A DNA stretch of 64,000 nt, from contig NZ_JABJXT010000016.1 in assembly GCF_013155295.1 (NCBI RefSeq), positions 1-64,000 on the forward strand, written 5' to 3'. The first letter of the stretch is position 1. Every line of letters starts with the position of its first letter. The DNA comes from Pseudogemmobacter hezensis (GTDB taxonomy: Bacteria > Pseudomonadota > Alphaproteobacteria > Rhodobacterales > Rhodobacteraceae). Positions 43,232 to 52,979 of the stretch are shown one piece after another. The notes beneath the pieces were generated by a model. That model saw only the letters and a list, made by a program, of their open reading frames with translations, searched no databases and was not told where the DNA came from. The position numbers and the translations under genes were made by a program.

Positions 43232-43280
43232 ATTATACTACAGTTATTCTATCGACATTTAGTGATTTCAAGACTTACCT
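43232..43280. promoter_or_regulatory. Divergent promoter region for the monooxygenase and importer
   Basis: Bases 43230-43300 are AT-rich. On the minus strand a perfect TATAAT (43237-43232) points to the monooxygenase with a leader of about 75 bases; its -35 is poor. On the plus strand TCGACA (43252-43257), a 17-base spacer and TTACCT (43275-43280) could serve the binding-protein gene. Confidence 0.35.
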
Positions 43281-43339
43281 CTAAGCTGAAACGGATGCCA
43301 GAGGGCAGACCGCAACCCCCCGTCCAGGAGATCACCGCG

Positions 43340-44362
43340 ATGGATCGCAGAACCTTCTTCCGCAGCTCGCTTTTGGCTGGCGCAGGCCTTGGCCTCGCTG
43401 CCCCGGCAGTCTTGCCTGGCCTTGCGCGTGCCCAGGGCGCAGCGGATGCAGAGGCGGCGGCAGAGGCGGCCCGCGCAGGCCTGTCGCTGGCAGGCAAGAC
43501 CATCGCGATCAGTGCCGTCGGCACCGAGCATTTCTTCGACATCAAGGCCTATCAGGCGCAGATTGACGAGGTCGAGCGCCTGGGCGGCACGGCCATCGGG
43601 CTGGATGCGCAGCGCAATGATCAGAAACTGGTCTCGCAGCTGCAGACCCTGGTCGGGCAAAAGCCCGACGCGGTGATCCAGACGCTGGGGGCGCTGCCGA
43701 TCGTCGATCCAGGCCTGAAAGCGCTGCGCGAGGCCGATATCCCGGTTTTCACCGTCGATGTGGTCAGCGAGAATGCTATCAACAATTCGACCTCGGACAA
43801 TTTCTCGCTGGGGGCGCAGCTGGCGCTGCAGTTGGTCTCGGATCTGGGTGGTAAGGGAAATATCGCGCTGTTTACCGCGATCGAGGGCGTGGTGCCTTGC
43901 GAAATCCGGCTGGAGCAGCTGCGCGCGGTTCTGAAATATTACCCTGAAATCAACATCATCCAACCCGATCTGCGTGAGATCATCCCCAATACGATCCAGG
44001 ACAGCTTCCAGAAGGTGACCGCACTTCTGAGCCAGTATCCAGAGGGCAAGCTGGATGCGATCTGGGCCTCCTGGGATATTCCGGTGCTGGGCGCGACCCA
44101 GGCGCTGCTGGCGGCGGGGCGCAAGGATGTGCTGACTTACGGCGTCGACGGCACCCCGGAATATGTGGCGCTGGTCGCCGACCCGAACGCGCCGGCCGGT
44201 GCGGTCGCGGTGCAGCAGCCCGATCTGATCGGCCGCACGGCGGTGCGCAATCTGGCGCGTTACTTTGCAGGCGAGACCCTGCCCTCGACCAGCTTTGTGC
44301 CCGCGATCCTGGCCAACCGGCAAAACGCAACCGAGGTGCAAAAGCAGGTCGGCCAGATCTGA
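43340..44362 (+). CDS. Ribose-type ABC substrate-binding protein with Tat signal
   Basis: A 340-residue periplasmic binding protein of the LacI-like (RbsB) class. I chose ATG at 43340, preceded by AGGAG, because it opens a clear Tat signal MDRRTFFRSSLLAGAGLGL ending in ARAQ. The body has the two-lobe pattern (TIAISAVGTEHFFDIKAYQA; TYGVDGTPEYVALV). Its length is normal. It heads the importer operon. The genomic partners are monooxygenases rather than sugar kinases, so the ligand may not be a sugar. Confidence 0.83.
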   Translation: MDRRTFFRSSLLAGAGLGLAAPAVLPGLARAQGAADAEAAAEAARAGLSLAGKTIAISAVGTEHFFDIKAYQAQIDEVERLGGTAIGLDAQRNDQKLVSQLQTLVGQKPDAVIQTLGALPIVDPGLKALREADIPVFTVDVVSENAINNSTSDNFSLGAQLALQLVSDLGGKGNIALFTAIEGVVPCEIRLEQLRAVLKYYPEINIIQPDLREIIPNTIQDSFQKVTALLSQYPEGKLDAIWASWDIPVLGATQALLAAGRKDVLTYGVDGTPEYVALVADPNAPAGAVAVQQPDLIGRTAVRNLARYFAGETLPSTSFVPAILANRQNATEVQKQVGQI

Positions 44363-44453
44363 TCCGCCCCTGACGTCAGGCGACTGAACCTCTGGCCTCA
44401 TCTGCGAACGCAGTGGCGGCGCCCTCTTTGCCGCCACCGCCATTTTCCGACCA

Positions 44454-46040
44454 ATGGATCTGTTGATGCCCGCCTCTACCGACACGCCCGCGCTGGATCT
44501 GCGGGGGATCGTCCGCACCTATGGCCCGGTCAGGGCGCTGGATCATGCCGCGCTTTCGGTCCGGCGTGGCGAGGTGCATGGGCTGATCGGCCAGAACGGG
44601 GCCGGGAAATCGACGCTGATGAAGATCCTCGCGGGGATCGAGCAGGCGGACCAGGGCGAGATCCTGCTGGACGGCCAGCCGATCCGCGCGGAAAGCCCGG
44701 CGGCGATGATCCAGCGCGGCCTTGGGGTGATCTTCCAGGACCGGATGCTGGTCGGCAATTTCACCGTCGAAGAGGCACTGTTCTACGCGACCCCTGCGAT
44801 CCGGCGTCACGGCCCGCTGCTGCGCCGCGCAAAACTGCGGCAAGAGGCCGAAAGGGTGATCCGGCGCTACTTCGACACCAGCCTGCCCCCCAAAGCCCTG
44901 ATCCGCGACCTCAGCACCGCCGAGCAGCAAATCGTCCATATCACCCGCACCCTGCTGACCGGCCCCTCGGTCATCGTGCTGGACGAGCCGACCGTGGCGC
45001 TGGCCAGCCGCGAGGTTGAGAACCTGTTCCGCGCCATCCGCGAGATGCGGGCCGATGGCATTACAGTCGTCTATATTTCGCATTACCTGCGCGAGATTAC
45101 AGAGATCTGCGACCGCGTCACCGTCTTGCGCAATGGCCGCCATGTGGCGACGGTTCAGGCAGATCAGACCACCACCACCAGGCTGACCAGCCTGATGACC
45201 GGGGCTGAAATCGGCAGCCTGTTTCCGCCCCATAATTCCGCCGACACCCTTTCTGGCGACCGCCCGATCCGCTTTGCCGCTCAGGGGCTGGGCCATCGCG
45301 CCGCCTTCGCGGATGTCAGTTTTGACTTGCGCGAGGGCGAGATCCTTGGCGTGACCGGGCTGATCGGCTCTGGCTTCAAAGAGCTGGCCCGGGTGATTTT
45401 CGGCCTGGACCGCGCCACATCCGGCACGATGGCGCTGGCGGGGCGCGGCTATTCCCCCCGCTCGCCGCGCGAGGCGCTGGCGGCACGGGTGGCCCTTGTC
45501 CCGGAAGATCGCCGCAGCGCAGGCGTCGGCCTTGCGCTTTCCCTGCGCGAGAATGTGACGCTGGCCAGCCTTCGCCGCTTCAGCCCGCGCGGCCTGATGC
45601 GCCGGGGGGCCGAGCGCCAAAGCGCGCGGGCCTTTATCGAGCGCCTGGCAATCAAAGCCCCGCATGAGGAAATCCATGTCTCGGGCCTTAGCGGTGGCAA
45701 TCAGCAAAAGGTCGCCATAGCGAAATGGCTGTGCCGGGGGGCCGGGCTTTATCTGCTGGATGAGCCCAGCATCGGCATCGACGTGGCGGGCAAGGCAGAG
45801 ATCTACCGCCTGCTGCGCAGCCTTGCGGCCGAGGGCAATGCGGTGATCGTCTTCTCCTCCGATCTGGATGAGATTCAGGGGCTTGCAGACCGGGTTCTGG
45901 TTTTCCACCGCGGCCGGATCGCGCTGGATGCCAGCACCGCTGACACCAGCTCCGGGCAGCTGCTGGCCGCGGCCATCGCCGGTTCACCCCATCAGGCCCC
46001 TGACAAAGGACAATCGGAAAGGCAGGCCGCAAATGGCTGA
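44454..46040 (+). CDS. Ribose-type ABC ATPase with two nucleotide-binding domains (RbsA-like)
   Basis: A 528-residue RbsA-like protein with two ABC domains. Domain 1 has Walker A GQNGAGKST and LSTAEQQIVHITRTL in place of the signature. In domain 2 the P-loop is degenerate (TGLIGSGFKE), as in the family, while LSGGNQQKVAIAKWL and LDEPSIGID are intact. An alternative ATG is four codons later. Its last codons overlap the first permease gene. Confidence 0.87.
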   Translation: MDLLMPASTDTPALDLRGIVRTYGPVRALDHAALSVRRGEVHGLIGQNGAGKSTLMKILAGIEQADQGEILLDGQPIRAESPAAMIQRGLGVIFQDRMLVGNFTVEEALFYATPAIRRHGPLLRRAKLRQEAERVIRRYFDTSLPPKALIRDLSTAEQQIVHITRTLLTGPSVIVLDEPTVALASREVENLFRAIREMRADGITVVYISHYLREITEICDRVTVLRNGRHVATVQADQTTTTRLTSLMTGAEIGSLFPPHNSADTLSGDRPIRFAAQGLGHRAAFADVSFDLREGEILGVTGLIGSGFKELARVIFGLDRATSGTMALAGRGYSPRSPREALAARVALVPEDRRSAGVGLALSLRENVTLASLRRFSPRGLMRRGAERQSARAFIERLAIKAPHEEIHVSGLSGGNQQKVAIAKWLCRGAGLYLLDEPSIGIDVAGKAEIYRLLRSLAAEGNAVIVFSSDLDEIQGLADRVLVFHRGRIALDASTADTSSGQLLAAAIAGSPHQAPDKGQSERQAANG

Positions 46041-47046
46041 TCTTACGGCAGAGGGGGCGGATCACATCGCTGCAAAACCAACCCGCCACGCCGGGCAAAG
46101 CGGGTTTGCGGCTTTGCTGCCGCTGGCGGCGCTTTTGGCCTTTGGGCTGATCCTTCTGGTGTTCGCGCTGAGTTCGGCGCAGTTTCTGCGGCCCGGCAAT
46201 CTGTTCCAGGTGATCGCGCAAAGCTCGATCCTGGCGGTGCTGGCGCTTGGGCTGACCGTGGTGGTGATCGGGGGGGGCGAGAACACGCTTTCGGGCGGGA
46301 TCGACCTGTCTCTGGCGGCCAATCTGGGGATGGGCGCTGCGATCTATGCGGTGCTGGCCCAGGCCGGACAGCCCGACCTGCTGGCAATCCCAGCCGCAAT
46401 CCTGGCTGGCCTGGCGCTTGGAGCCTTCAACGCTTTTGCAATTGTGGTGCTGGGGATGCTGCCGCTTTTGGCCACGCTGGGCTCGATGACGCTGGCGGTC
46501 GGGATCGAGCAGGTGGTCTCGCGCAATACGACGATCCTGGTGGCGACACCGCTGCGCCGTTTTCTTGGCGGCCATGATCCGCTTTTTGGCCTGCCGATAC
46601 TGGCCTGGGCGCTTTTGCTGACCAGCCTGATCTTTGCGCTGATCGTGCATTACAGCCGCTTTGGGCTGAACCTGCAGGCGGTCGGCGGCAATCCCGCAGC
46701 GGCACGCGCCGCCGGGCTGAACACCCGCGCCTGGACGGCGGGATCCTATCTCGTGTCGGGGTTTTGTGGCGGGCTGGGAGCGCTTTTCTCGGTCGGCTTT
46801 CTGGGGGCAAGCTCAACCGGATCGGCTGAATACCTGCTGCCGGTAATCGCCGCGACCTTCCTCGGCACGGTTTTCTCGCGCCGCCTCAGCCCGACGATTG
46901 GCGGCACGCTTCTGGCAGCGCTTTTCCTGGGCGTCCTGGCCAATGGCTTCCAGCTGCTGAACATTTCCAGCTATTGGGTCGCGGGGATCCAGGGGGTGCT
47001 GATGCTGGCCGTCGTTGCCACAACCTCGCTGAGGCGCCCATTATGA
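46033..47046 (+). CDS. Ribose-type ABC permease 1 (RbsC-like)
   Basis: A 337-residue RbsC-class permease starting MADLTAEGAD inside the end of the ATPase gene. About eight hydrophobic segments are seen. The motif GGGENTLSGGIDLSLAANLG and the loop QAVGGNPAAARAAGLNTR are family markers. The stop overlaps the second permease (ATGA). Confidence 0.87.
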   Translation: MADLTAEGADHIAAKPTRHAGQSGFAALLPLAALLAFGLILLVFALSSAQFLRPGNLFQVIAQSSILAVLALGLTVVVIGGGENTLSGGIDLSLAANLGMGAAIYAVLAQAGQPDLLAIPAAILAGLALGAFNAFAIVVLGMLPLLATLGSMTLAVGIEQVVSRNTTILVATPLRRFLGGHDPLFGLPILAWALLLTSLIFALIVHYSRFGLNLQAVGGNPAAARAAGLNTRAWTAGSYLVSGFCGGLGALFSVGFLGASSTGSAEYLLPVIAATFLGTVFSRRLSPTIGGTLLAALFLGVLANGFQLLNISSYWVAGIQGVLMLAVVATTSLRRPL

Positions 47047-48026
47047 CTGACATCTCTTTCGCCCGCCCCCCGCGTCAAAGCCGCATCCCGCTGACCAGGG
47101 CCGCATTGCCGCTGGCCGTCGCGCTGGCCTTCGCCTTCTTTGCGGTCTTTGCCGATGGTTTCGCGCAATGGAACAATCTTCGCGCCCTGCTGGTGAACAA
47201 TTTCGCCCTGCTGGCGATTGTCGCGCTGGCAATGACGCTGGCGGTTCACAGCGGCGGCATCGATCTGTCGGTGGCCACCGCCATCGATCTTGCCAGCCTT
47301 GCCTTTGTCGCGGCGCTGGCCGCCGGGTATGGGGTTGCACCCGCAATCATCGCCGGGCTCGCGGCAGCCGGGGCTGCGGGGATTGTCAATGCCTTCCTGA
47401 TTGCTGTGCTGGGGATCACGCCGTTTCTGGCCACGCTTGGCACGCTTTTCATCGGCCATTCGGTGCAACAGCTGACCACGGGCGGCGGCAACCCGCTGTT
47501 CGTGCCCTTTCAGCAGGTGCCGCCCGCGCTGCCTTTCCTTGCACGGGGTGATCTGCTGGGCCTGCCGGTTCCGGTGCTGGCGGTGCTGGTCCTGGCGGCG
47601 CTGATCGCGGTTTTGCTGAGCAAAAGCCGCTTTGGCCGCCAAAGCCTGACCCTTGGGCTGCAGCCGCTGCTGGCGCTTTATTCCGGCATCGCAACTGGCC
47701 GGGTGCTGGCGCTGGTCTATATCCTGGTCGCGCTGATCGCCGGGATCACCGGGATTTTCCTGTCCGCCAATGTCAGCGCCTATATGCCGTTTTCGGGCAA
47801 TGTCTTCCTGATGAATGCCATCGGCGCCACCTTCATCGGCACCACCATGAGCGCGTCGCGCGCCCCGAATGTGACGGGCACCCTGGTCGGTGTGCTGTTC
47901 CTGGCGATTATCTCGAACGGGCTTTTGCTGATCGGCTGGGATTTCTACTGGCAAAAGCTGGGGGCTGGCATCGCCATCATCCTTTGCCTTCTGATCAGCA
48001 GCGGCAAGGCCCGCCATCCGCAATAA
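47043..48026 (+). CDS. Ribose-type ABC permease 2 (RbsC-like)
   Basis: A 327-residue second RbsC-class permease, implying a heterodimeric channel. It carries MTLAVHSGGIDLSVATAIDL and LGITPFLATLGTLFIGHSVQ. The cytoplasmic loop normally reading GGN..AA..AGI is altered to SLTLGLQPLLALYSGIATG. It is 27 bases upstream of the DszC/SfnB-like gene, apparently in the same operon. Confidence 0.86.
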   Translation: MTDISFARPPRQSRIPLTRAALPLAVALAFAFFAVFADGFAQWNNLRALLVNNFALLAIVALAMTLAVHSGGIDLSVATAIDLASLAFVAALAAGYGVAPAIIAGLAAAGAAGIVNAFLIAVLGITPFLATLGTLFIGHSVQQLTTGGGNPLFVPFQQVPPALPFLARGDLLGLPVPVLAVLVLAALIAVLLSKSRFGRQSLTLGLQPLLALYSGIATGRVLALVYILVALIAGITGIFLSANVSAYMPFSGNVFLMNAIGATFIGTTMSASRAPNVTGTLVGVLFLAIISNGLLLIGWDFYWQKLGAGIAIILCLLISSGKARHPQ

Positions 48027-48053
48027 AAGCCGCCTGCATAAAGGAATCTGCCC

Positions 48054-49307
48054 ATGACACAGCCTGAAATCGCCTGGGGCGAGGGCCCAGGCCCCGGCTA
48101 TCCGGCGCTGGCCGCCCGGTTTCGCCCGGTTTTTGAACGGATCCGCGAAGGGGCCATCGGGCGCGAGGCAGGCCGCCTTTTGCCCGCCGAGCCGATCCGC
48201 TGGCTGAAAGAGGCGGGCTTTACCCGTGCCCGCCTGCCCGTTGCAGAGGGCGGCTTTGGCGCCAGCACCTCAGATCTTTTCGCGCTGCTGATCGAATTGT
48301 CGGCGGCCGATTCCAATGTCACCCAGGCGCTGCGGGCGCATCTGGGATTGGTCGAGGATATTGTCGGCCTGCCCGACGGCCCGCGCCGCCAGACCTGGGC
48401 TGCGCGGATCGCTGCGGGTGAAACCATCGGCAGCGCCTGGAGCGAGACCGGCACCGCCCCGATAGAAGGCTTTGCCACCCGCCTTACCGCCTCTGGTCAG
48501 GGCTACCGGCTTGACGGGCGCAAGTTCTACACCACAGGCTCGCTTTTCGCCGACTGGATCGATGTCGGTGCCACGTTTGAGACCGCGGACGGGCCGACAG
48601 CCGTCGCCGTATCCGTCCGGCGTGAGGCACCGGGCGTCGAGGTGATTGATGACTGGGACGGCTTTGGCCAGACCGGCACCGCCAGCGGCACCGCGATCTT
48701 TACCGGGGTCGCGCTTGCGGCAGATGATTTCGTGATCGAAGAGGGCCGCTTCGGCTATGCGCCTGCCTTTTATCAGCTGGTGCATCTGGCGACGCTTGCG
48801 GGGATTGGCCGCGCGATCAGCCAGGAGCTGGCAGCCCTGGTTCATGCCCGCACCCGCATCTACAGCAATGGCGCGGGGCCGCAATCGCGGCTGGATCCGC
48901 AGGTGCTGCAGGTGGTGGGCAAGGTGCGCGGCGCAGCCTATGCGGCTTCGGCGATTGTGCTGCAGGTGGCGCGCGCACTGGACCGGGCCTTCGCCGCCCG
49001 GCTTTCGGGGCAGCCCGCTGCCCCGGCCCCCGGATCTGCCACACTCAGCGCGGTTGAAATCGCCGAGCTTGAGACCAGCCAGGCCCTGCCGGTGGTCTCA
49101 TCGCTGATCCTTGACGCGGCGACGGTGCTTTTCGATGCGCTTGGCGCGTCATCGACGCGAAAATCGCTGCAGCTTGACCGCCACTGGCGCAATGCCCGCA
49201 CGCTGGCCTCGCATAATCCACGTATCTACAAAGACCGGATCGTGGGCGATTATGCTGTGAACGGCACGCCGCCGCCTGATCAGTGGCGTATCGGCACGCC
49301 TGCCTGA
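48054..49307 (+). CDS. Acyl-CoA dehydrogenase-fold flavoprotein (DszC/SfnB type)
   Basis: A 417-residue protein with acyl-CoA dehydrogenase architecture. The N-terminal helical domain contains LKEAGFTRARLPVAEGGFGA, the beta domain GSAWSETGTAPIEGF and YRLDGRKFYTTGSLFADW, and the C-terminal part is helical, ending TLASHNPRIYKDRIVGDYAV. That tail is typical of DszC/SfnB/XiaF-like flavin monooxygenases, which lack the acyl-CoA base and use reduced flavin and oxygen. It ends the importer operon and complements the divergent LLM monooxygenase, a pairing known from organosulfur oxidation. The substrate is open. Confidence 0.84.
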   Translation: MTQPEIAWGEGPGPGYPALAARFRPVFERIREGAIGREAGRLLPAEPIRWLKEAGFTRARLPVAEGGFGASTSDLFALLIELSAADSNVTQALRAHLGLVEDIVGLPDGPRRQTWAARIAAGETIGSAWSETGTAPIEGFATRLTASGQGYRLDGRKFYTTGSLFADWIDVGATFETADGPTAVAVSVRREAPGVEVIDDWDGFGQTGTASGTAIFTGVALAADDFVIEEGRFGYAPAFYQLVHLATLAGIGRAISQELAALVHARTRIYSNGAGPQSRLDPQVLQVVGKVRGAAYAASAIVLQVARALDRAFAARLSGQPAAPAPGSATLSAVEIAELETSQALPVVSSLILDAATVLFDALGASSTRKSLQLDRHWRNARTLASHNPRIYKDRIVGDYAVNGTPPPDQWRIGTPA

Positions 49308-49492
49308 AACGACAGTTCGCCACGGGCAAAAGACCGATCCGCAGGCCGATCCGCAAACCGGCGCGCGGCAGACAGATACAGCAGGCACGCGGATCAGTCC
49401 CTGCCATTTTGGCCGCGCAATTGGTGCATGGTGCCGCGTGAACGCCCGTTCTCCGCATAATCTGCTGCGCATTCTTTACTAGGCTTTCAGAA

Positions 49493-49524
49493 CCGCGCCC
49501 CCGGGTCCGCCCCCGGGGGCGCGG
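49493..49524. terminator. Perfect 13-base GC hairpin before the peptide-type importer
   Basis: CCGCGCCCCCGGG (49493-49505) and CCCGGGGGCGCGG (49512-49524) form a very stable stem with a 6-base loop, 65 bases before the dpp-type binding-protein start. No T-run follows. It could separate the two operons or act in the leader. The rest of 49308-49588 shows no gene. Confidence 0.45.
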
Positions 49525-49588
49525 CTTCCAATCATAATGATGCTGGGACCGTCCCCGGATGAACCCAGCATAAATCAGGGAGAAAGCC

Positions 49589-51136
49589 ATGAAACTCAGT
49601 CGCTATGCCTTTGCCGCAGCGCTTTGCGCAGCCGCTATGGGGTTTACTGCCGCAAAGGCAGAATCGGTGGTTCATGTCGTGATCGAGCCAGAGCCACCGC
49701 TGCTGATGCAGGGCCTGGCCCAGAACGCGCCCACCAATACCATTGCCGGAAACATCTATGAGGGCCTGCTGCGCTATAACCAAAAGCTGGAACCGCAGCC
49801 CTCGCTGGCCAAAAGCTGGGAAATCTCGGACGACGGTCTGACCTATGTGTTCCACCTGCAAGAGGGCGTGAAATGGCACGACGGCCAGCCCTTCACCGCA
49901 GATGACGTGGTTTTCTCGCTGGATGTCTTCCTGCGTGAGGTGCATCCGCGCTGGCGTCCGATTACCGACAACCAGATCGCCTCGGTCGAGGCGGTTGACC
50001 CGCTGACGGTGCGCATCGTGCTGAAACAGCCCTTCGGCCCGCTGATGACCGCGCTTGAGGTGGCCTCGGCCCCGATGATCCCCAAACATATCTATGAAGG
50101 CACCGATTTCCGCACCAATCCGGCCAATAACACGCCAATCGGCACCGGCCCCTATAAGCTGCAGGAATGGAAAAAAGGCTCTTACATCCATCTGGTCCGC
50201 AATACCGATTACTGGCTGGCAGGCCATCCGAAGATCGATGAGATCTATTGGCAGGTGATCCCCGATGCCGCAGCCCGCGCGGTTGCCTTTGAGACCGGAA
50301 CGATTGACGTGCTGCCTGCAGGCTCGGTCGATGTTTATGACGTGGCGCGGCTTTCAGCGCTGGAGGGCGCCTGTATGACGACCGGCGGCTGGGAGATGGC
50401 CTCGCCCATCGCCTGGATCGCGGTGAACCTGCGCGAGGGGCCGCTGTCCGACAAAACCTTCCGCCAGGGGCTGATGCATGCGATTGACCGCAATTTCGGC
50501 CAGGAAGTGGTCTGGAACGGGCTGGGCCGCGTGCCGACCGGGCCGATTGCCTCGACCACGCGCTTTTACGATCCGGCGGTCAATATCTATGACTTCGATC
50601 CCGATAAGGCCCGCGAGCTGATCGCGCAATCGGGCTATAAAGGCGAGACGATCCGCCTGCTGAAACTGCCCTATGGCGAGATCTGGGACCGCTGGGCCGA
50701 GGCCGTGCGCCAGAACCTGCTGGATGTCGGCGTCAATGTCGAGCTGGTCAGCTCTGACACCGCAGGCTGGACCCAGAAAACCTCGGACTGGGATTTCGAC
50801 ATGACCTTCAACTTCCTCTATCAGCTGGGGGATCCGGCGATCGGGGTGTCGCGCTCTTATGTCTCCAGCAATATCGCCAAAGGAAACCCCTTCGGCAATG
50901 TCGGCGGCTATTCCAACCCGGCGGTTGACGCGCTTTTCGCCGCAGCCTCGGCCGAGGCGGATGAGGCCGTGCGTCAGGCCAAATACAGCGAAGTGCAGAA
51001 GATCCTGACCGATGAGCTGCCGGTCCTGTGGCTGCTGGAGATGGAACAGCCGACGATTTATCGCTGCGATATCAAAGACCTCGTGACCACCGCCATCGGT
51101 GTGAACGACGGGTTCCGCGACGCATGGCGCGAATGA
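49589..51136 (+). CDS. Dipeptide/oligopeptide-type ABC substrate-binding protein
   Basis: A 515-residue SBP_bac_5 binding protein. The signal peptide MKLSRYAFAAALCAAAMGF ends in AKA before ESVVHVV. Family motifs LAKSWEISDDGLTYVFHLQ and GVKWHDGQPFTADDVVFSL are clear. GGGAGAAAG precedes the ATG. It heads a five-part importer followed by an HDAC-fold amidohydrolase. Peptides are possible, but cationic or acylated polyamines are also carried by this class. Confidence 0.88.
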   Translation: MKLSRYAFAAALCAAAMGFTAAKAESVVHVVIEPEPPLLMQGLAQNAPTNTIAGNIYEGLLRYNQKLEPQPSLAKSWEISDDGLTYVFHLQEGVKWHDGQPFTADDVVFSLDVFLREVHPRWRPITDNQIASVEAVDPLTVRIVLKQPFGPLMTALEVASAPMIPKHIYEGTDFRTNPANNTPIGTGPYKLQEWKKGSYIHLVRNTDYWLAGHPKIDEIYWQVIPDAAARAVAFETGTIDVLPAGSVDVYDVARLSALEGACMTTGGWEMASPIAWIAVNLREGPLSDKTFRQGLMHAIDRNFGQEVVWNGLGRVPTGPIASTTRFYDPAVNIYDFDPDKARELIAQSGYKGETIRLLKLPYGEIWDRWAEAVRQNLLDVGVNVELVSSDTAGWTQKTSDWDFDMTFNFLYQLGDPAIGVSRSYVSSNIAKGNPFGNVGGYSNPAVDALFAAASAEADEAVRQAKYSEVQKILTDELPVLWLLEMEQPTIYRCDIKDLVTTAIGVNDGFRDAWRE

Positions 51137-51165
51137 TCTGACCGCTGACAATCAGGGAAATCCCG

Positions 51166-52143
51166 ATGAACCTTATTATGTTCCTGCTTGGCAGGGTGGC
51201 GAAGGGTGTGGTCGTCCTTATGGCGATTGCGATCCTGAACTTCCTGCTGATCCATGCTGCGCCGGGGGATCCGGCGCAGGTCATGGCAGGCCAGGGCGGC
51301 GCAGCCGATGAAGAGCTGCTGCAGCAGCTGCGCGTGCAATATGGCCTCGACAAACCCTTCCTGACCCAGCTGGGGATCTATGCCGGCAGCTATCTGCAGT
51401 TCGACCTGGGCTTCAGCTATCGCCAGCAACAATCGGTGCTTTCCCTGATCATGGACCGCCTGCCCGCCACGCTTTTGCTGACGGGCAGCGCCTTTGTGAT
51501 TTCGCTGCTGGTCGGCACGCTGATGGGCATGCTGGCCGCACGCCGCCAGGGCCACTGGAGCGATGGCGCGATCACCACGGTCTCGCTGATGTTCTATGCC
51601 ACACCCCTGTTCTGGATCGCACTGATGAGCCAGATCATCTTCTCGCTGAAGCTGGGCTGGCTGCCCAATGTCGGCTATGAAACCATCGGTGCCAACCTCA
51701 GCGGCTTTGCCCGCATGCTGGATATCGGCCGCCACCTGATCCTGCCCGCGATGACGCTGGGGCTGTTTTTCACCGCCGTCTATGTGCGGATGATGCGGGC
51801 CTCGATGCTGCAGGTCGCGGGGTCGGATTTCGTCAAAACCGCCCGCGCCAAGGGCCTTAGCGAGGGCGTGATCCTGCGCCATCACATCGCGCGCAATGCG
51901 ATCCTGCCGGTGGTGACGCTGGCCGGGCTGCAGGCCGGGCAGCTGGTGGGCGGCGCGGTTCTGACCGAGACCGTCTTCGCCTGGCCCGGCATCGGCCGGC
52001 TGATGTTTGATGCCCTGACACAGCGCGATTACCCCATTTTGCTGGGCGTTTTCTTTATCTCTTCGGCGCTGGTGATCGGCTTCAACATCCTGACCGAGCT
52101 TGTCTATCGCATCGTTGACCCACGGATAGGAGCGCAAGGATGA
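51166..52143 (+). CDS. DppB-type ABC permease
   Basis: A 325-residue DppB/OppB-class permease with an N-terminal membrane segment, a periplasmic loop and five more segments. The coupling loop SDFVKTARAKGLSEGVILRH is well conserved. AGGGAAAT precedes the ATG. Its stop overlaps the next permease by four bases. Confidence 0.9.
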   Translation: MNLIMFLLGRVAKGVVVLMAIAILNFLLIHAAPGDPAQVMAGQGGAADEELLQQLRVQYGLDKPFLTQLGIYAGSYLQFDLGFSYRQQQSVLSLIMDRLPATLLLTGSAFVISLLVGTLMGMLAARRQGHWSDGAITTVSLMFYATPLFWIALMSQIIFSLKLGWLPNVGYETIGANLSGFARMLDIGRHLILPAMTLGLFFTAVYVRMMRASMLQVAGSDFVKTARAKGLSEGVILRHHIARNAILPVVTLAGLQAGQLVGGAVLTETVFAWPGIGRLMFDALTQRDYPILLGVFFISSALVIGFNILTELVYRIVDPRIGAQG

Positions 52144-52979
52144 TCGCTTTTCTCAAACGTTTCTCGCGCAATCCGGCGGCAGTGGTCGGGCTGGTGATCC
52201 TGGTGCTGGTGGTGGCCTTCGCCATTCTTGCCCCCCTGCTTTACCCCAATTCACCCTGGAAGCCCGTTCAGCGGCCCTTCCTTGCGCCCTTTGCCCAGGC
52301 CGGTTTCCCGATGGGCACCGACACGCTGGGCCGCGATGTGGCGGCGGGGCTGGTACATGGCGCCAGGGTTTCGCTGCAGATCGGCGTGGTCTCGACCATT
52401 GTCGCCCTGCTGATCGGCGTGCCCCTGGGGGCGATTGCCGGTTATTCCGGGGGCTGGGTGGATGATCTGCTGATGCGCTTCACCGAGTTCTTCCAGACCA
52501 TCCCCTCCTTCGCGCTGGCGATTGTGATGGTGGCGATCCTGCAGCCGCAGCTGGGCTCTATCATCCTTGCGATCGGGGTGGTCAGCTGGCCGCCTGTGGC
52601 AAGGCTGGTGCGCGGCGAGGTGCTTTCGCTGCGCTCGCGTGAATATGTCCAGGCGGCGATCACCATCGGCCAGTCGACGCCAAGGATCATCTTCAGCCAG
52701 ATCCTGCCCAATACGATTGCGCCAATCATCGTCATCGGCTCGCTGATGGTGGGGACGGCGATCCTCCTGGAATCCTCGCTGTCCTTTCTGGGGCTGGGCG
52801 ATCCCAACCTGATGAGCTGGGGCTATATGGTGGGGGCCGGGCGCACGCGGCTGCTGGACAGCTGGTGGATCAGCTTTTTCCCCGGGATTGCGATTTTCCT
52901 GACCGTGCTGGCGCTGAACCTTGCCGGTGAGGGGCTGAATGATGCGCTTAATCCGCGGCTTTCCAGGGGGCGCAAATGA
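52140..52979 (+). CDS. DppC-type ABC permease
   Basis: A 279-residue DppC/OppC-class permease. MGTDTLGRDV near residue 58 and the coupling segment SREYVQAAITIGQSTPRIIF are present. It overlaps both neighbours by ATGA and so is tightly coupled to the ATPase gene. Confidence 0.9.
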   Translation: MIAFLKRFSRNPAAVVGLVILVLVVAFAILAPLLYPNSPWKPVQRPFLAPFAQAGFPMGTDTLGRDVAAGLVHGARVSLQIGVVSTIVALLIGVPLGAIAGYSGGWVDDLLMRFTEFFQTIPSFALAIVMVAILQPQLGSIILAIGVVSWPPVARLVRGEVLSLRSREYVQAAITIGQSTPRIIFSQILPNTIAPIIVIGSLMVGTAILLESSLSFLGLGDPNLMSWGYMVGAGRTRLLDSWWISFFPGIAIFLTVLALNLAGEGLNDALNPRLSRGRK

